A DNA stretch of 17,889 bases from QYOJ01 sp043810345. GTDB taxonomy: Bacteria > Bacteroidota > Bacteroidia > Bacteroidales > FEN-979. Below are positions 7,380-14,387 of the stretch, piece after piece. The position numbers and the translations under genes are program-made. Position 1 is the stretch's first letter; the number at the start of each line of letters is the position of its first letter. The notes under the pieces are model-generated. The model saw only the letters and a program-made list of their open reading frames with translations, was not told the DNA's origin and searched no databases. The stretch lies in assembly GCA_043810345.1 (NCBI GenBank), contig JBDROF010000087.1:1-17889 (forward strand), given 5' to 3'.

Positions 7380-9191
7380 TCAGGTTACGTGCTTAAATTT
7401 CTTTGCAAGTTCTTCAAAGCTCAACAGGAACATGGTTGGTTTGCCATCAGGTGAAAGATCCGTGGTAGCACAGTTCATCAGTTGCCGGATAAGTGATGAA
7501 GCCTCTTGTTGGTTCAGTTTTGTTCCGCGTTTCATGGCCAATCTGAGCGCCATGGTCCGGGCCAGTTTATGTTCTTCTTTTTTTCTGAATCCATCGGTTT
7601 CACTCTTGTAGGATTCCAGGATGACTTCGATCAGCGGTTGGATCTCCGAGGATTCCACCCCGGCCGGAGCAGTATGGATCACAAATGTGTTTTTGCCGAA
7701 TTCGGAGATCTCAAAACCTGCCTGAAGAAGAAGGTCGGAAAGATCCCGGACCATTTCCGCATCATCAGGAGTGACCTGAACGGTTTGAGGCAATAGCAGC
7801 TTCTGGGCACCGCGTTCACTCTGTTCTTGCTGTTGAAGGAATTTCTCATAGAGCACGCGTTCATGGGCGGCTTGCTGGTCAATGACCACGATTCCATTCC
7901 GGAGGTGGGTAACGAGGTAGCTGTTCTCGATCTGGATCACAGGGAGGGCATGCTCCGCGTGTTCCTGAATCTCTACCCTCCCCGGATGTATCTCTTTCAA
8001 TGGATCAAAGAGCTTCTGCCATTGTGATCCCCTCTCTCCACCTGATGTTTTATAGTTGATTTCCAACTGTGGTTTTATCTGCTTCTCGAAAGGGTTGTAG
8101 TCGGGATTGACACTGATAGAGGGAGGCCTGACCGGATGGTCAGCCGGGAGTGGAGGAAGATCCAGTGATTTTTCCGTTTCGAAATTGAGCGCAGGAGTGA
8201 GATTAAACTTTCCGATGGATTGCTTGATAGCGGCGTTGAGGATCGCATAGATACTCTTGGCATCCTGAAAATTGATCTCTGTCTTCGTCGGATGAATGTT
8301 CACATCAATGGAGGGAGGATCTACCTCCAGATAGATGAAATAGGTAGGATATGCATCTTTCGGGATGAGCTCCTTAAACGCATTTTCAACAGCATGATTC
8401 AGGTAAGGGTTCTTGATGAACCGGCCATTTGTGAAGAAATACTGTTCTCCTCTGGTCTTTTTGGCAAATTCAGGCTTGCCGATGAATCCAGAAAGATTCA
8501 CGAGCTCGGATTCCAGATGAACCGGGATGAGTCGTTGGTTATAATTGTTTCCCAACAGGGCAACCAGCCTTTGTTTCAGGTTCGATGGGGAGAGTTGAAT
8601 CAGGATTCTATCCTGGTTATACATCTGGAAGCTGATAGCTGGATGAACCAGGGCAACCCGGTTGAACTCCTCCATGATATACTTGATTTCCAGGGTGTTA
8701 CTTTTCAAGAAGTTTCTTCTGGCAGGGACATTGTAAAAGAGGTTCTTGACGGTAACCGATGTCCCGTTATTACAACTTGTCGCGGTCTGGGAGATGAACT
8801 CGGAGCCATGTACCTGGATGGAAGTTCCGATCTCCTCTTCCGTACGTTTGGATTTGAGTTCAACCTGAGCGATGGAGGCAATGGAGGCCAGCGCTTCACC
8901 GCGAAACCCGAGGGTCCGGATAGCCAGCAGATCATTCGCGCTTTTGATCTTAGAGGTGGCGTGTCGCTCAAAACACATTCTGGCATCCCTCTCTGACATC
9001 CCGCATCCATTATCTACCACCTGGATAAGTGTTTTCCCGGCATCTTTGATGATCAGTTTGATCTCCGTTGCACCAGCATCAACCGCATTCTCAAGCAACT
9101 CTTTCACTGCAGAAGCTGGACGTTGAACAACCTCTCCTGCAGCAATCTGGTTTGCAACCGACTCTGGCAATAAACGAATGAAGTCTCCCAT
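7380..9191 (-). CDS. mutL: DNA mismatch repair protein MutL
   Basis: 603 residues. MutL links mismatch recognition by MutS to strand incision. The N-terminal GHKL ATPase is complete: ELLENAVDAG (31-40) with catalytic Glu34 and Asn35, DNGCGM (60-65), TLGFRGEAL (93-101), and the NGTSVTVKNLFYNVPARRNF segment (141-160). A proline-rich linker covers about 335-410 and the C-terminal dimerization domain follows. The endonuclease motif, DQHA(x)2E(x)4E in other MutLs, reads DQQAAHERVLYE here (438-449), and the C-terminal Cys-Pro-His-Gly-Arg-Pro-type motif reads SPDGKP (580-585). The metal site is therefore altered, and nicking activity cannot be assumed. The ATG at 9191 gives the canonical MGDFIRLLP start; a TTG six codons upstream is rejected. 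This is the first gene of the minus-strand train and is divergent from a GroES-like gene. Confidence 0.97.
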   Translation of the reverse strand: MGDFIRLLPESVANQIAAGEVVQRPASAVKELLENAVDAGATEIKLIIKDAGKTLIQVVDNGCGMSERDARMCFERHATSKIKSANDLLAIRTLGFRGEALASIASIAQVELKSKRTEEEIGTSIQVHGSEFISQTATSCNNGTSVTVKNLFYNVPARRNFLKSNTLEIKYIMEEFNRVALVHPAISFQMYNQDRILIQLSPSNLKQRLVALLGNNYNQRLIPVHLESELVNLSGFIGKPEFAKKTRGEQYFFTNGRFIKNPYLNHAVENAFKELIPKDAYPTYFIYLEVDPPSIDVNIHPTKTEINFQDAKSIYAILNAAIKQSIGKFNLTPALNFETEKSLDLPPLPADHPVRPPSISVNPDYNPFEKQIKPQLEINYKTSGGERGSQWQKLFDPLKEIHPGRVEIQEHAEHALPVIQIENSYLVTHLRNGIVVIDQQAAHERVLYEKFLQQQEQSERGAQKLLLPQTVQVTPDDAEMVRDLSDLLLQAGFEISEFGKNTFVIHTAPAGVESSEIQPLIEVILESYKSETDGFRKKEEHKLARTMALRLAMKRGTKLNQQEASSLIRQLMNCATTDLSPDGKPTMFLLSFEELAKKFKHVT

Positions 9192-9196
9192 CGGCA

Positions 9197-9204
9197 CAAA
9201 AGTA
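9197..9204 (-). promoter_or_regulatory. Possible -7 box for mutL
   Basis: The minus strand reads TACTTTTG, which fits TAnnTTTG. It lies only 5 bases before the mutL ATG, so transcription from it would give a leaderless or nearly leaderless message. No TTG is present 17-23 bases upstream. It may be a chance match. Confidence 0.25.
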
Positions 9205-9248
9205 TTCAATTTTCCGGAATGCGCGGATTTTCTGTCAACTGGATTTTA

Positions 9249-9256
9249 TATCTTTG
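9249..9256 (+). promoter_or_regulatory. Possible -7 box for the GroES-like gene
   Basis: TATCTTTG matches TAnnTTTG and lies 20 bases before the ATG at 9277, a sensible distance. The -33 TTG is not seen at the expected place. It lies in the 85-base divergent region shared with mutL. Confidence 0.4.
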
Positions 9257-9276
9257 AGGATCAGAAATTCACCTCT

Positions 9277-9660
9277 ATGAGTAACCAAACCAAAGGCAAT
9301 CTTCACCACCTGATTGTGGTTGGCGACAAGGTGCTAATCAAACCCAAGAAAATATCCAATAAAACCAAAGCTGGCCTTTACTTGCCTCCGGGATACCAGG
9401 AGAAGGAGGAGATTCAAACCGGTTTTGTTGTAAAATGTGGTCCGGGTTATCCGATTCCTGTATCTGCGGAAGATGAGCATGAGCCTTGGAAACATGCGGA
9501 GGAAAATGTCCGCTACATTCCATTGCAAGCAAAAAATGGCGACCTTGCTATATTCCTACAGAAAGGCGCCATTGAAATCATGTTCAATGATGAAAAGTAC
9601 TTTATTGTTCCTCAGCATTCCATCCTTCTCCTGGAGCGGGATGAGGAGCTTTTCTCCTAA
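9277..9660 (+). CDS. GroES-like co-chaperonin family protein, extended form
   Basis: 127 residues from the ATG at 9277. A longer in-frame start at 9178 would run into the mutL coding region, and its extra residues do not resemble GroES. The GroES fold is visible: LIVVGDKVLIKP (12-23) matches the first strand pair, KTKAGLYLPPG (29-39) matches the mobile loop with GLYL in place of the GIVL that binds GroEL, and QTGFVVKCGPGY (47-58) matches the RGEVLAVG strand. NGDLAIFLQKGAIEIMFNDEKYFIVPQHSILLLERD (87-122) matches the C-terminal half. It is about 30 residues longer than standard GroES, mainly from an acidic insert at 59-82. It is unlikely to be the housekeeping co-chaperonin, which normally sits next to groEL. 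It may be a specialised partner or may have another role. It is transcribed away from mutL. Confidence 0.85.
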   Translation: MSNQTKGNLHHLIVVGDKVLIKPKKISNKTKAGLYLPPGYQEKEEIQTGFVVKCGPGYPIPVSAEDEHEPWKHAEENVRYIPLQAKNGDLAIFLQKGAIEIMFNDEKYFIVPQHSILLLERDEELFS

Positions 9661-10217
9661 AACCTGGATCGGTCAATCACGGGATACCGCATGTGTGCCA
9701 GGAAATAGACTCCGTAAAATACCGCACTAAAGAAGAGTGTTCCGAGGAGATCGTTCACAAAGAAAGAGACCCCCTGAGACCCATCGTTAAAAAATACCAA
9801 TCCCGCCAGGTAACTCTCCATTAATCCCATAAAATTTTTTGGATAAAATGGAAGTGCAAGCCACGCCGCAAAGTTGGTGATCAGGAAAAAGATCACTGTA
9901 GAGGCAAAACCGGCCAGCACAACATTACGCACCGAGACGTGCTTTCGGATGGTGGCTCCAATGACTACCGTAATAACAAAACCCAGATATACAGCCGGCA
10001 TGAGGGCATGAAACCCCAAAACGAGATCGCTGAGAAACAAGGCAGCGATGGGTATGGCGAAAGCAAATTGCTTTCTCTCGAAATAGGTTCCCGCAAACAA
10101 TGCCATGGCTGCCACCGGAGTAAAGTTAGGCCAGTGCGGTAGCAATCGCATGAGCGCTGCAGCTACAATAATTGAGAAAACAATAAAAAACCTTGGATTA
10201 AAGGCTTTATATTTCAT
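9657..10217 (-). CDS. DUF6580-like integral membrane protein (putative transport protein)
   Basis: 186 residues, highly hydrophobic, with about six membrane segments (near 9-24, 33-50, 52-70, 73-90, 97-119, 150-173). The N-terminal RLLPHWPNFTPVAAMALFAG (24-43) and LFLSDLVLGFH (60-70) match what I recall of the DUF6580 family. That family is compared to the substrate-binding S components of ECF vitamin transporters, so uptake of a small molecule is possible but not shown. The substrate is unknown. Its stop codon overlaps the stop of the convergent GroES-like gene (TAG on this strand, TAA on the other, 4 shared bases). Upstream lies a good promoter candidate at 10242-10273. It appears to be a single-gene unit. 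Confidence 0.82.
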   Translation of the reverse strand: MKYKAFNPRFFIVFSIIVAAALMRLLPHWPNFTPVAAMALFAGTYFERKQFAFAIPIAALFLSDLVLGFHALMPAVYLGFVITVVIGATIRKHVSVRNVVLAGFASTVIFFLITNFAAWLALPFYPKNFMGLMESYLAGLVFFNDGSQGVSFFVNDLLGTLFFSAVFYGVYFLAHMRYPVIDRSRF

Positions 10218-10241
10218 TAATATGGTTGAATATGTATATCA

Positions 10242-10273
10242 CAAAAATAATAAATCATTTCTATAAAAGTCAA
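10242..10273 (-). promoter_or_regulatory. Candidate promoter of the DUF6580-like gene
   Basis: On the minus strand, TTGAC is followed after 21 bases (counted from TTG) by TATTTTTG, which matches the Bacteroidetes pattern TTG-N17-23-TAnnTTTG. The -7 box lies 24 bases before the ATG at 10217. Both elements and the spacing are right. The region is very AT-rich, so a chance match is still possible. Confidence 0.55.
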
Positions 10274-10295
10274 GTGAAACAACAAATTGTTTTCA

Positions 10296-10303
10296 TATTT
10301 TTG
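10296..10303 (+). promoter_or_regulatory. Possible -7 box of the amidohydrolase gene
   Basis: TATTTTTG matches TAnnTTTG and lies 23 bases before the ATG at 10327. No TTG is present at the usual -33 spacing. It shares the 109-base divergent region with the promoter of the opposite-strand gene. Confidence 0.35.
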
Positions 10304-10326
10304 AACATTCAAACAAATGATCTGTT

Positions 10327-11979
10327 ATGTACTTGAAAACGAGATATTTATTTATGATCCTTTCATTGACAGTTCTGCTATTAACTCAATCTTGCACGAT
10401 GAAAAAAAACACGGACACCCTTGTATACAATGCCCGTATATATATAATGGATGAGGCAAATCAGGTCAAAGAAGCCATGGTGATTAATCAGGGAAAGGTA
10501 GTAGATACAGGATTGGAAGAGGATCTGCTGGCCCGCTATGATCCAAAAAACCGCATTGACGCTGAAGGGCGTTCCATTTTTCCCGGATTCATCGATGCCC
10601 ACTGCCATTTTTACGGATTGGCATTGGGACTTCAGTGGATTGATCTGGTAGGCTGCAGTTCTTTTGAAGAGGTGCTGGATCGGATTTCCCTGGCGGATAC
10701 CCTGGATGATGAGGGTTGGATAACCGGACGAGGATGGGATCAGAATCTCTGGCCGGTCAAGGAGTTCCCTGCAAAAAAGGTTCTGGATGAACGCTGGCCG
10801 GACCGGCCCGTGGTGTTGGTCCGGATCGACGGGCATGTCGCCCTGGCCAATCAGAAGGCACTTGACAGTGCAGGAATCACATCCAGCCATCGATTCTTAA
10901 AAGAGGAGGTGGAGGTTGAAAATGGAGACCTGACCGGGATTCTCAGTGAGACTGCTGCCGACTATATCAGGAGTGCCATTCCCAAACCGGACAGGATGGC
11001 AACATTGGAACTTCTCAAGGAAGCTGAGGCCCTCTGTTTTTCTTACGGTCTTACAGGTGTCTCCGATGCCGGGCTGGAGAAGGAAAAACTGGATTTGCTG
11101 GATTCGGCACTCCGGGAGGGTATCCTGAACATCCATGTGTATGCCATGGTGGAGCCCTCACCTGAGAATCTTGAAGTGTTTGTAAAATGTGGACCTTACC
11201 GCCACGAGCGATTTCATGTATGTTCGGTGAAACTATACGCCGATGGAAGCCTGGGCAGCCACACCGCGTTGTTGAAACAGCCATACAGTGATGCCCCTTC
11301 GAAAATTGGAATCCAGGTCACATCGCCCGATTCCATCCGCGAGATCTGTGAACTGGCACTGGAACACGGATTCCAGGTAAACACGCATTGCATTGGAGAT
11401 AGAGCGGTTCGGGAGGTGCTGGATATTTATGGTGAATTTCTAAGGGGAGAAAACGATCTGCGATGGCGGATCGAACATGCCCAGGTGGTTGATCCAGCAG
11501 ATCTGGCACTCTTTCATAAGTACTCGGTGATCCCCTCTGTTCAGGCAACACATGCAACATCTGATATGTATTGGGCCTATGATCGTTTGGGTCCTGTCCG
11601 GATCGTCTGGGCTTATGCCTACCAGGACCTACTGGAACAGAATGGGTGGTTAGCCAACGGAACAGATTTCCCAATCGAACGGGTCAGTCCGTTACTAACC
11701 TTCTATGCTTCCGTTGCGCGGGAGGATCTCAACGGATTCCCTGCCGGTGGTTTCCAGTCCGAAAATGCACTTAACCGGGAGCAGGCGATCAGGAGCATGA
11801 CTATCTGGGCTGCCAGAGCCAATTTTGACGATGGAGAATATGGCAGCCTGGAGCCGGGGAAGTGGGCTGATTTCGTGATTCTTGACCAGGATATTATGAA
11901 GGTCCCGATATCAGAAATACCGTATGTCAACGTGGTGAAGACATATTCTCACGGAGAATTAGTATTTCCTCCTCAATGA
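10327..11979 (+). CDS. Amidohydrolase family lipoprotein (YtcJ-like, amidohydrolase 3)
   Basis: 550 residues, the usual length for this family plus an export signal. The N-terminus is a lipoprotein signal peptide with a hydrophobic core (8-19) and a TQSC box, giving acylated Cys23. The following residues (TMKK) are basic, without an acidic surface-export signal, so a periplasmic location is likely. The metal-dependent hydrolase core is complete: HxH at His92/His94 in FIDAHCHF, Lys302 in VKLYADGSLG (a likely bridging lysine), His354 in VNTHCIGDRA, His384 in RIEHAQV and Asp447 in NGTDFPIE. The C-terminal GSLEPGKWADFVILD is the typical return to the small beta-domain. Known members act on N-substituted formamides or amides, but the family is broad and the substrate cannot be predicted. 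The gene appears to stand alone, and no terminator was recognised after it. Confidence 0.9.
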   Translation: MYLKTRYLFMILSLTVLLLTQSCTMKKNTDTLVYNARIYIMDEANQVKEAMVINQGKVVDTGLEEDLLARYDPKNRIDAEGRSIFPGFIDAHCHFYGLALGLQWIDLVGCSSFEEVLDRISLADTLDDEGWITGRGWDQNLWPVKEFPAKKVLDERWPDRPVVLVRIDGHVALANQKALDSAGITSSHRFLKEEVEVENGDLTGILSETAADYIRSAIPKPDRMATLELLKEAEALCFSYGLTGVSDAGLEKEKLDLLDSALREGILNIHVYAMVEPSPENLEVFVKCGPYRHERFHVCSVKLYADGSLGSHTALLKQPYSDAPSKIGIQVTSPDSIREICELALEHGFQVNTHCIGDRAVREVLDIYGEFLRGENDLRWRIEHAQVVDPADLALFHKYSVIPSVQATHATSDMYWAYDRLGPVRIVWAYAYQDLLEQNGWLANGTDFPIERVSPLLTFYASVAREDLNGFPAGGFQSENALNREQAIRSMTIWAARANFDDGEYGSLEPGKWADFVILDQDIMKVPISEIPYVNVVKTYSHGELVFPPQ

Positions 11980-12017
11980 CCCTGGCTTGCGGAGCCATCT
12001 AATGCAAAATCGTCATA

Positions 12018-12052
12018 TTGCAGGCATAATTCAATCCAAACCTATATATTTG
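12018..12052 (+). promoter_or_regulatory. Candidate promoter in the amidohydrolase-methyltransferase gap
   Basis: TTG (12018-12020) is followed after 24 bases by TATATTTG (12045-12052), close to the TTG-N17-23-TAnnTTTG pattern but one base too far. The 202-base region 11980-12181 is AT-rich and holds no other gene that I can see. If used, the leader to the ATG at 12182 would be about 120 bases, or about 40 bases to the alternative ATG at 12101. Confidence 0.4.
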
Positions 12053-12181
12053 CACCGAAAATTGTATCAAGAAATGTAACTCACCTAAACCTAACAAATC
12101 ATGGTATCATTAAACCACTTGATATTCCATACAAAATGCAGAATTTGTCGAGTGTTCCTTTTTTTTATTAACCTCAGGTTG

Positions 12182-12943
12182 ATGAAAAAGATTGTCTATT
12201 TCCTTGATGCTGTAAAAATATACGGACATTATGGGCTTAATAAGAAGTTGAGTGCACTTTTCAAAGACAAAGTCGTATACTCAGGGCCCTTTAAAGGGAT
12301 GGTATATCCTGATTATTTTTCGTCCGGAAGTGCGTTGTATTCAAAACTGGTGGGTTGTTATGAGAGTGAATTACATGTTGTTATCGACGACTTTCTGACA
12401 AACAACTACGATACCATTATCGATATCGGTTGTTCCGAGGGCTATTATCCAGTTGGGTTGGCTCTCCGGCAGCCGCAGGCCAGAGTTTATGCCATCGACA
12501 TAGATGAAGGTGCAACGATAGCATGTGATAAAATGGCCAGCCTTAATAATGTAGCAGACCGGGTCATTACATCCAACTATTGCAACACCGAAATCCTTGC
12601 AGGAATGATCTCTGGAAAAACATTAATCATCAGTGATTGTGAAGGATACGAGATCGAACTCTTTACGGAAAGTTCACATAAAGTGTTCTCTTCCTGCGAC
12701 CTGTTGATAGAAGTTCATGACAATGTGGATATCAATATTTCTGGCGCTATGAAACACGTGTTTAATGCTACACATGCAATCCAGAACTATTATAGCATGC
12801 CGGAACATCTGAAATTTTCAGTACAAGAATCAAAATACGGATATGAAATCCTTAAAAGTTTCAATTCCAGAACACAATATCAAGCGATCACTGACCTGAG
12901 AACCTCCGTGACAGAATGGCTAATATGCAAACCACTTGGATAA
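12182..12943 (+). CDS. FkbM-like SAM-dependent methyltransferase
   Basis: 253 residues from the ATG at 12182. An in-frame ATG at 12101 would add 27 residues from AT-rich DNA that look non-coding, so the shorter form is preferred, with some doubt. A class I methyltransferase core is visible: motif I TIIDIGCSEGYYPVGLAL (78-95) binds SAM, VYAIDIDEG (102-110) is the acidic strand-2 end, TLIISDCEGYEIELF (147-161) matches the FkbM-type (D)xEGxE segment, and CDLLIEVHD (172-180) follows. FkbM-like enzymes often O-methylate sugars or glycans, which would fit the polysaccharide genes in the window, but this copy is monocistronic and distant from them. The N-terminal 70 residues (PFKGMVYP, GCYESELH) are typical of the family's substrate cap. 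It converges on the secreted protein gene with a 7-base gap. Confidence 0.8.
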   Translation: MKKIVYFLDAVKIYGHYGLNKKLSALFKDKVVYSGPFKGMVYPDYFSSGSALYSKLVGCYESELHVVIDDFLTNNYDTIIDIGCSEGYYPVGLALRQPQARVYAIDIDEGATIACDKMASLNNVADRVITSNYCNTEILAGMISGKTLIISDCEGYEIELFTESSHKVFSSCDLLIEVHDNVDINISGAMKHVFNATHAIQNYYSMPEHLKFSVQESKYGYEILKSFNSRTQYQAITDLRTSVTEWLICKPLG

Positions 12944-12950
12944 CGAAAGG

Positions 12951-13562
12951 TTACTTTTCCATGTTTTTGCAAACGAAATTTCCAATTTTATCTCCTGCAC
13001 GGTCGTAGCAACTCTGAATCCGTCCGCCCGTATCGAAGTCATACCCCATCATGTTTACACTCTGTATGTTTTTATATTCGCAGGATCCCAGTACGTTCCC
13101 GGGATTTGCAGTTTCGACGAGATCAACCACCATGTTGATGTAAGCATTCTTCCGGGTTACGCCAACATTAAACCCTGGTTCGGTAAAGACGGTATGGACA
13201 ATCAACGTGTATTTGGCATCTGTTGCTCCTTCCTTCCCCTCAATGCCACATTTATCAGTATTGCCGTTGAAGTTTTTTTCGAACATAGGATGAAATCTGG
13301 CTGACCGGTCATTGACCCAGGCGTTGGCCCAGTCATCACCACTTCCATCCTCTTTTTTGTTCATGTCATTGGTACGTTTGGCAATGTAATCTGCCTCTTT
13401 TTTGAATTTTCCAACAGCCATATCGGAATAGTCATACTGAAGATTCACAACTGTCTGCCCTTTCAACGCTGAAAAGCTGCCTGATTTCAGTTTCTGGGCG
13501 AACAAAGATCCACCGGTGGTTATAAATACACCTGCCAATAGCATTAAAACGATTTTTTTCAT
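12951..13562 (-). CDS. Secreted protein of unknown function
   Basis: 203 residues. Residues 1-22 are a clean signal peptide (MKKIVLMLLAG..., cleaved near FAQ). The mature protein is soluble-looking. It has SALKGQTVVNLQYDYSDMAVGKF near the start, then a charged segment (KKEADYIAKRTNDMNKKEDG), a W-rich stretch (DDWANAWVNDR), and a beta-rich middle (YTLIVHTVFTEPGFNVGVTRK, YINMVVDLVE). Four cysteines lie in the mature half (one before IEGKEG, then SCEYKN, QSCYDR and FVCKN), and could form two disulfides in the periplasm. I recognise no domain with certainty, but proteins with the DYSDM...GKF opening occur in Bacteroidetes as conserved hypotheticals, as far as I recall. It has its own good promoter and is probably a single-gene unit. 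Confidence 0.8.
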   Translation of the reverse strand: MKKIVLMLLAGVFITTGGSLFAQKLKSGSFSALKGQTVVNLQYDYSDMAVGKFKKEADYIAKRTNDMNKKEDGSGDDWANAWVNDRSARFHPMFEKNFNGNTDKCGIEGKEGATDAKYTLIVHTVFTEPGFNVGVTRKNAYINMVVDLVETANPGNVLGSCEYKNIQSVNMMGYDFDTGGRIQSCYDRAGDKIGNFVCKNMEK

Positions 13563-13605
13563 ACACTTACGATGTTAGGTTAAACTTCCCTGATTTATAA
13601 TGAGA

Positions 13606-13635
13606 CAAAATTATAATACTGAAAACAATTTCCAA
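13606..13635 (-). promoter_or_regulatory. Candidate promoter of the secreted protein gene
   Basis: On the minus strand, TTTTGG (TTG at 13635-13633) is followed after 19 bases by TAATTTTG (13613-13606), which fits TTG-N17-23-TAnnTTTG well. The -7 box is 43 bases before the ATG. The element lies in the 98-base gap after the beta-barrel gene. No clear hairpin terminator for the upstream operon was seen there. Confidence 0.55.
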
Positions 13636-13660
13636 AATTTAATTAACTACAGGCCTCAAG

Positions 13661-14356
13661 CTAGAATTTGAAGCCGAGCAACACCCGGATTGTGGAGATG
13701 TCAATATCATGAACCGGGCGTGAATTGTCGAAATCGTTGTAGTTCATGGTTCCGAAATTATACTGGAAAGCCACCAGGATGACGCGGTAACGGACATTCA
13801 TCATCACCTCCTGACCAATGATGTTGTATCCCCAGTCACTGTTATACCAGCTCATATTGAAATTCAATTTGTAACTCAGGTCAATCATCAGTCTGTCAAC
13901 AGGATTGATGGTGATCAGTGGGCCGAATTTTTGCCCCACGAAGTAATACCAGAATTCCATTTCTTTTTTATCGGAGTTAGCCGGAAGGTCGGGTGTGGAT
14001 GTCACAAACCAACCATCGAGAAAGCAGGCGTCAATACCGAATCTAAGGTAGTTGTTGGCTACTCCCGGTCCGATGTAGATCAGGTATCCCAGTCCGAGAT
14101 TCCCGCCTATTTGGGCAGCGAAAAAATTGGTTGTATCAGGAGTGTATGGGGGCCTGTCAATGATGATCTGGTCCGTTGCAAAGGAGCCCATGGGAAATAC
14201 CGGTCCCAGTTTCAGGTAAAAGCCACCTCTGATGAGATTTGGTTTGGCAAAGGTGCTTGACGAAGAACCACCCGTTGTTTCTCCCTGTGTTTGAGAACGT
14301 GCAATCCCACTGGATTGTACCAAAAGGATTGTGAAGAATAATATCTGGCGAATCAT
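13661..14356 (-). CDS. Small outer-membrane beta-barrel protein of unknown function
   Basis: 231 residues. A signal peptide ends near residue 22 (IARSQ). A Ser/Gly/Thr-rich linker (23-36) follows. The rest shows alternating hydrophobic strands with aromatic girdle residues: GGFYLKLGPVFPMG, NLGLGYLIYIGPG, EFWYYFVGQKFGPLITI, LMIDLSYKLNFNMSWYNSDWGY, VRYRVILVAFQYNFG and ISTIRVLLGFKF. The last residue is Phe, as expected for a BamA-assembled barrel. Eight or so strands are plausible. It begins 31 bases after the sulfotransferase stop with no good promoter in between, so it may be the last gene of the BtrH-like/ACP/sulfotransferase operon, perhaps the outer-membrane step of its product's path. This is inference. 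No family was recognised beyond general beta-barrel. Confidence 0.75.
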   Translation of the reverse strand: MIRQILFFTILLVQSSGIARSQTQGETTGGSSSSTFAKPNLIRGGFYLKLGPVFPMGSFATDQIIIDRPPYTPDTTNFFAAQIGGNLGLGYLIYIGPGVANNYLRFGIDACFLDGWFVTSTPDLPANSDKKEMEFWYYFVGQKFGPLITINPVDRLMIDLSYKLNFNMSWYNSDWGYNIIGQEVMMNVRYRVILVAFQYNFGTMNYNDFDNSRPVHDIDISTIRVLLGFKF

Positions 14357-14387
14357 GATGATGCGATTAGTAATTTATCATGTAAAG

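Noticed and set aside
8220..8996. A 258-codon open frame on the plus strand inside mutL
   Set aside because: It is antisense to a complete, motif-rich mutL and its translation resembles no protein; such mirror frames are common opposite genes of this base composition.
9178..9276. Upstream in-frame extension of the GroES-like gene
   Set aside because: It would overlap the mutL coding region and contain the likely promoter; the protein from 9277 begins at the right place for GroES.
11983..11997. Short hairpin (TGGCT/AGCCA, 5-base loop) after the amidohydrolase stop
   Set aside because: The stem is only 5 base pairs and no T-run follows, so I do not call it a terminator.
12101..12181. 27-residue N-terminal extension of the FkbM-like methyltransferase
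   Set aside because: The DNA is AT-rich and the residues are unlike the family; kept only as an alternative start.
12941..12953. TAAC...GTTA inverted repeat made by the two convergent stop codons
   Set aside because: A 4-base stem around stop codons is expected by chance.
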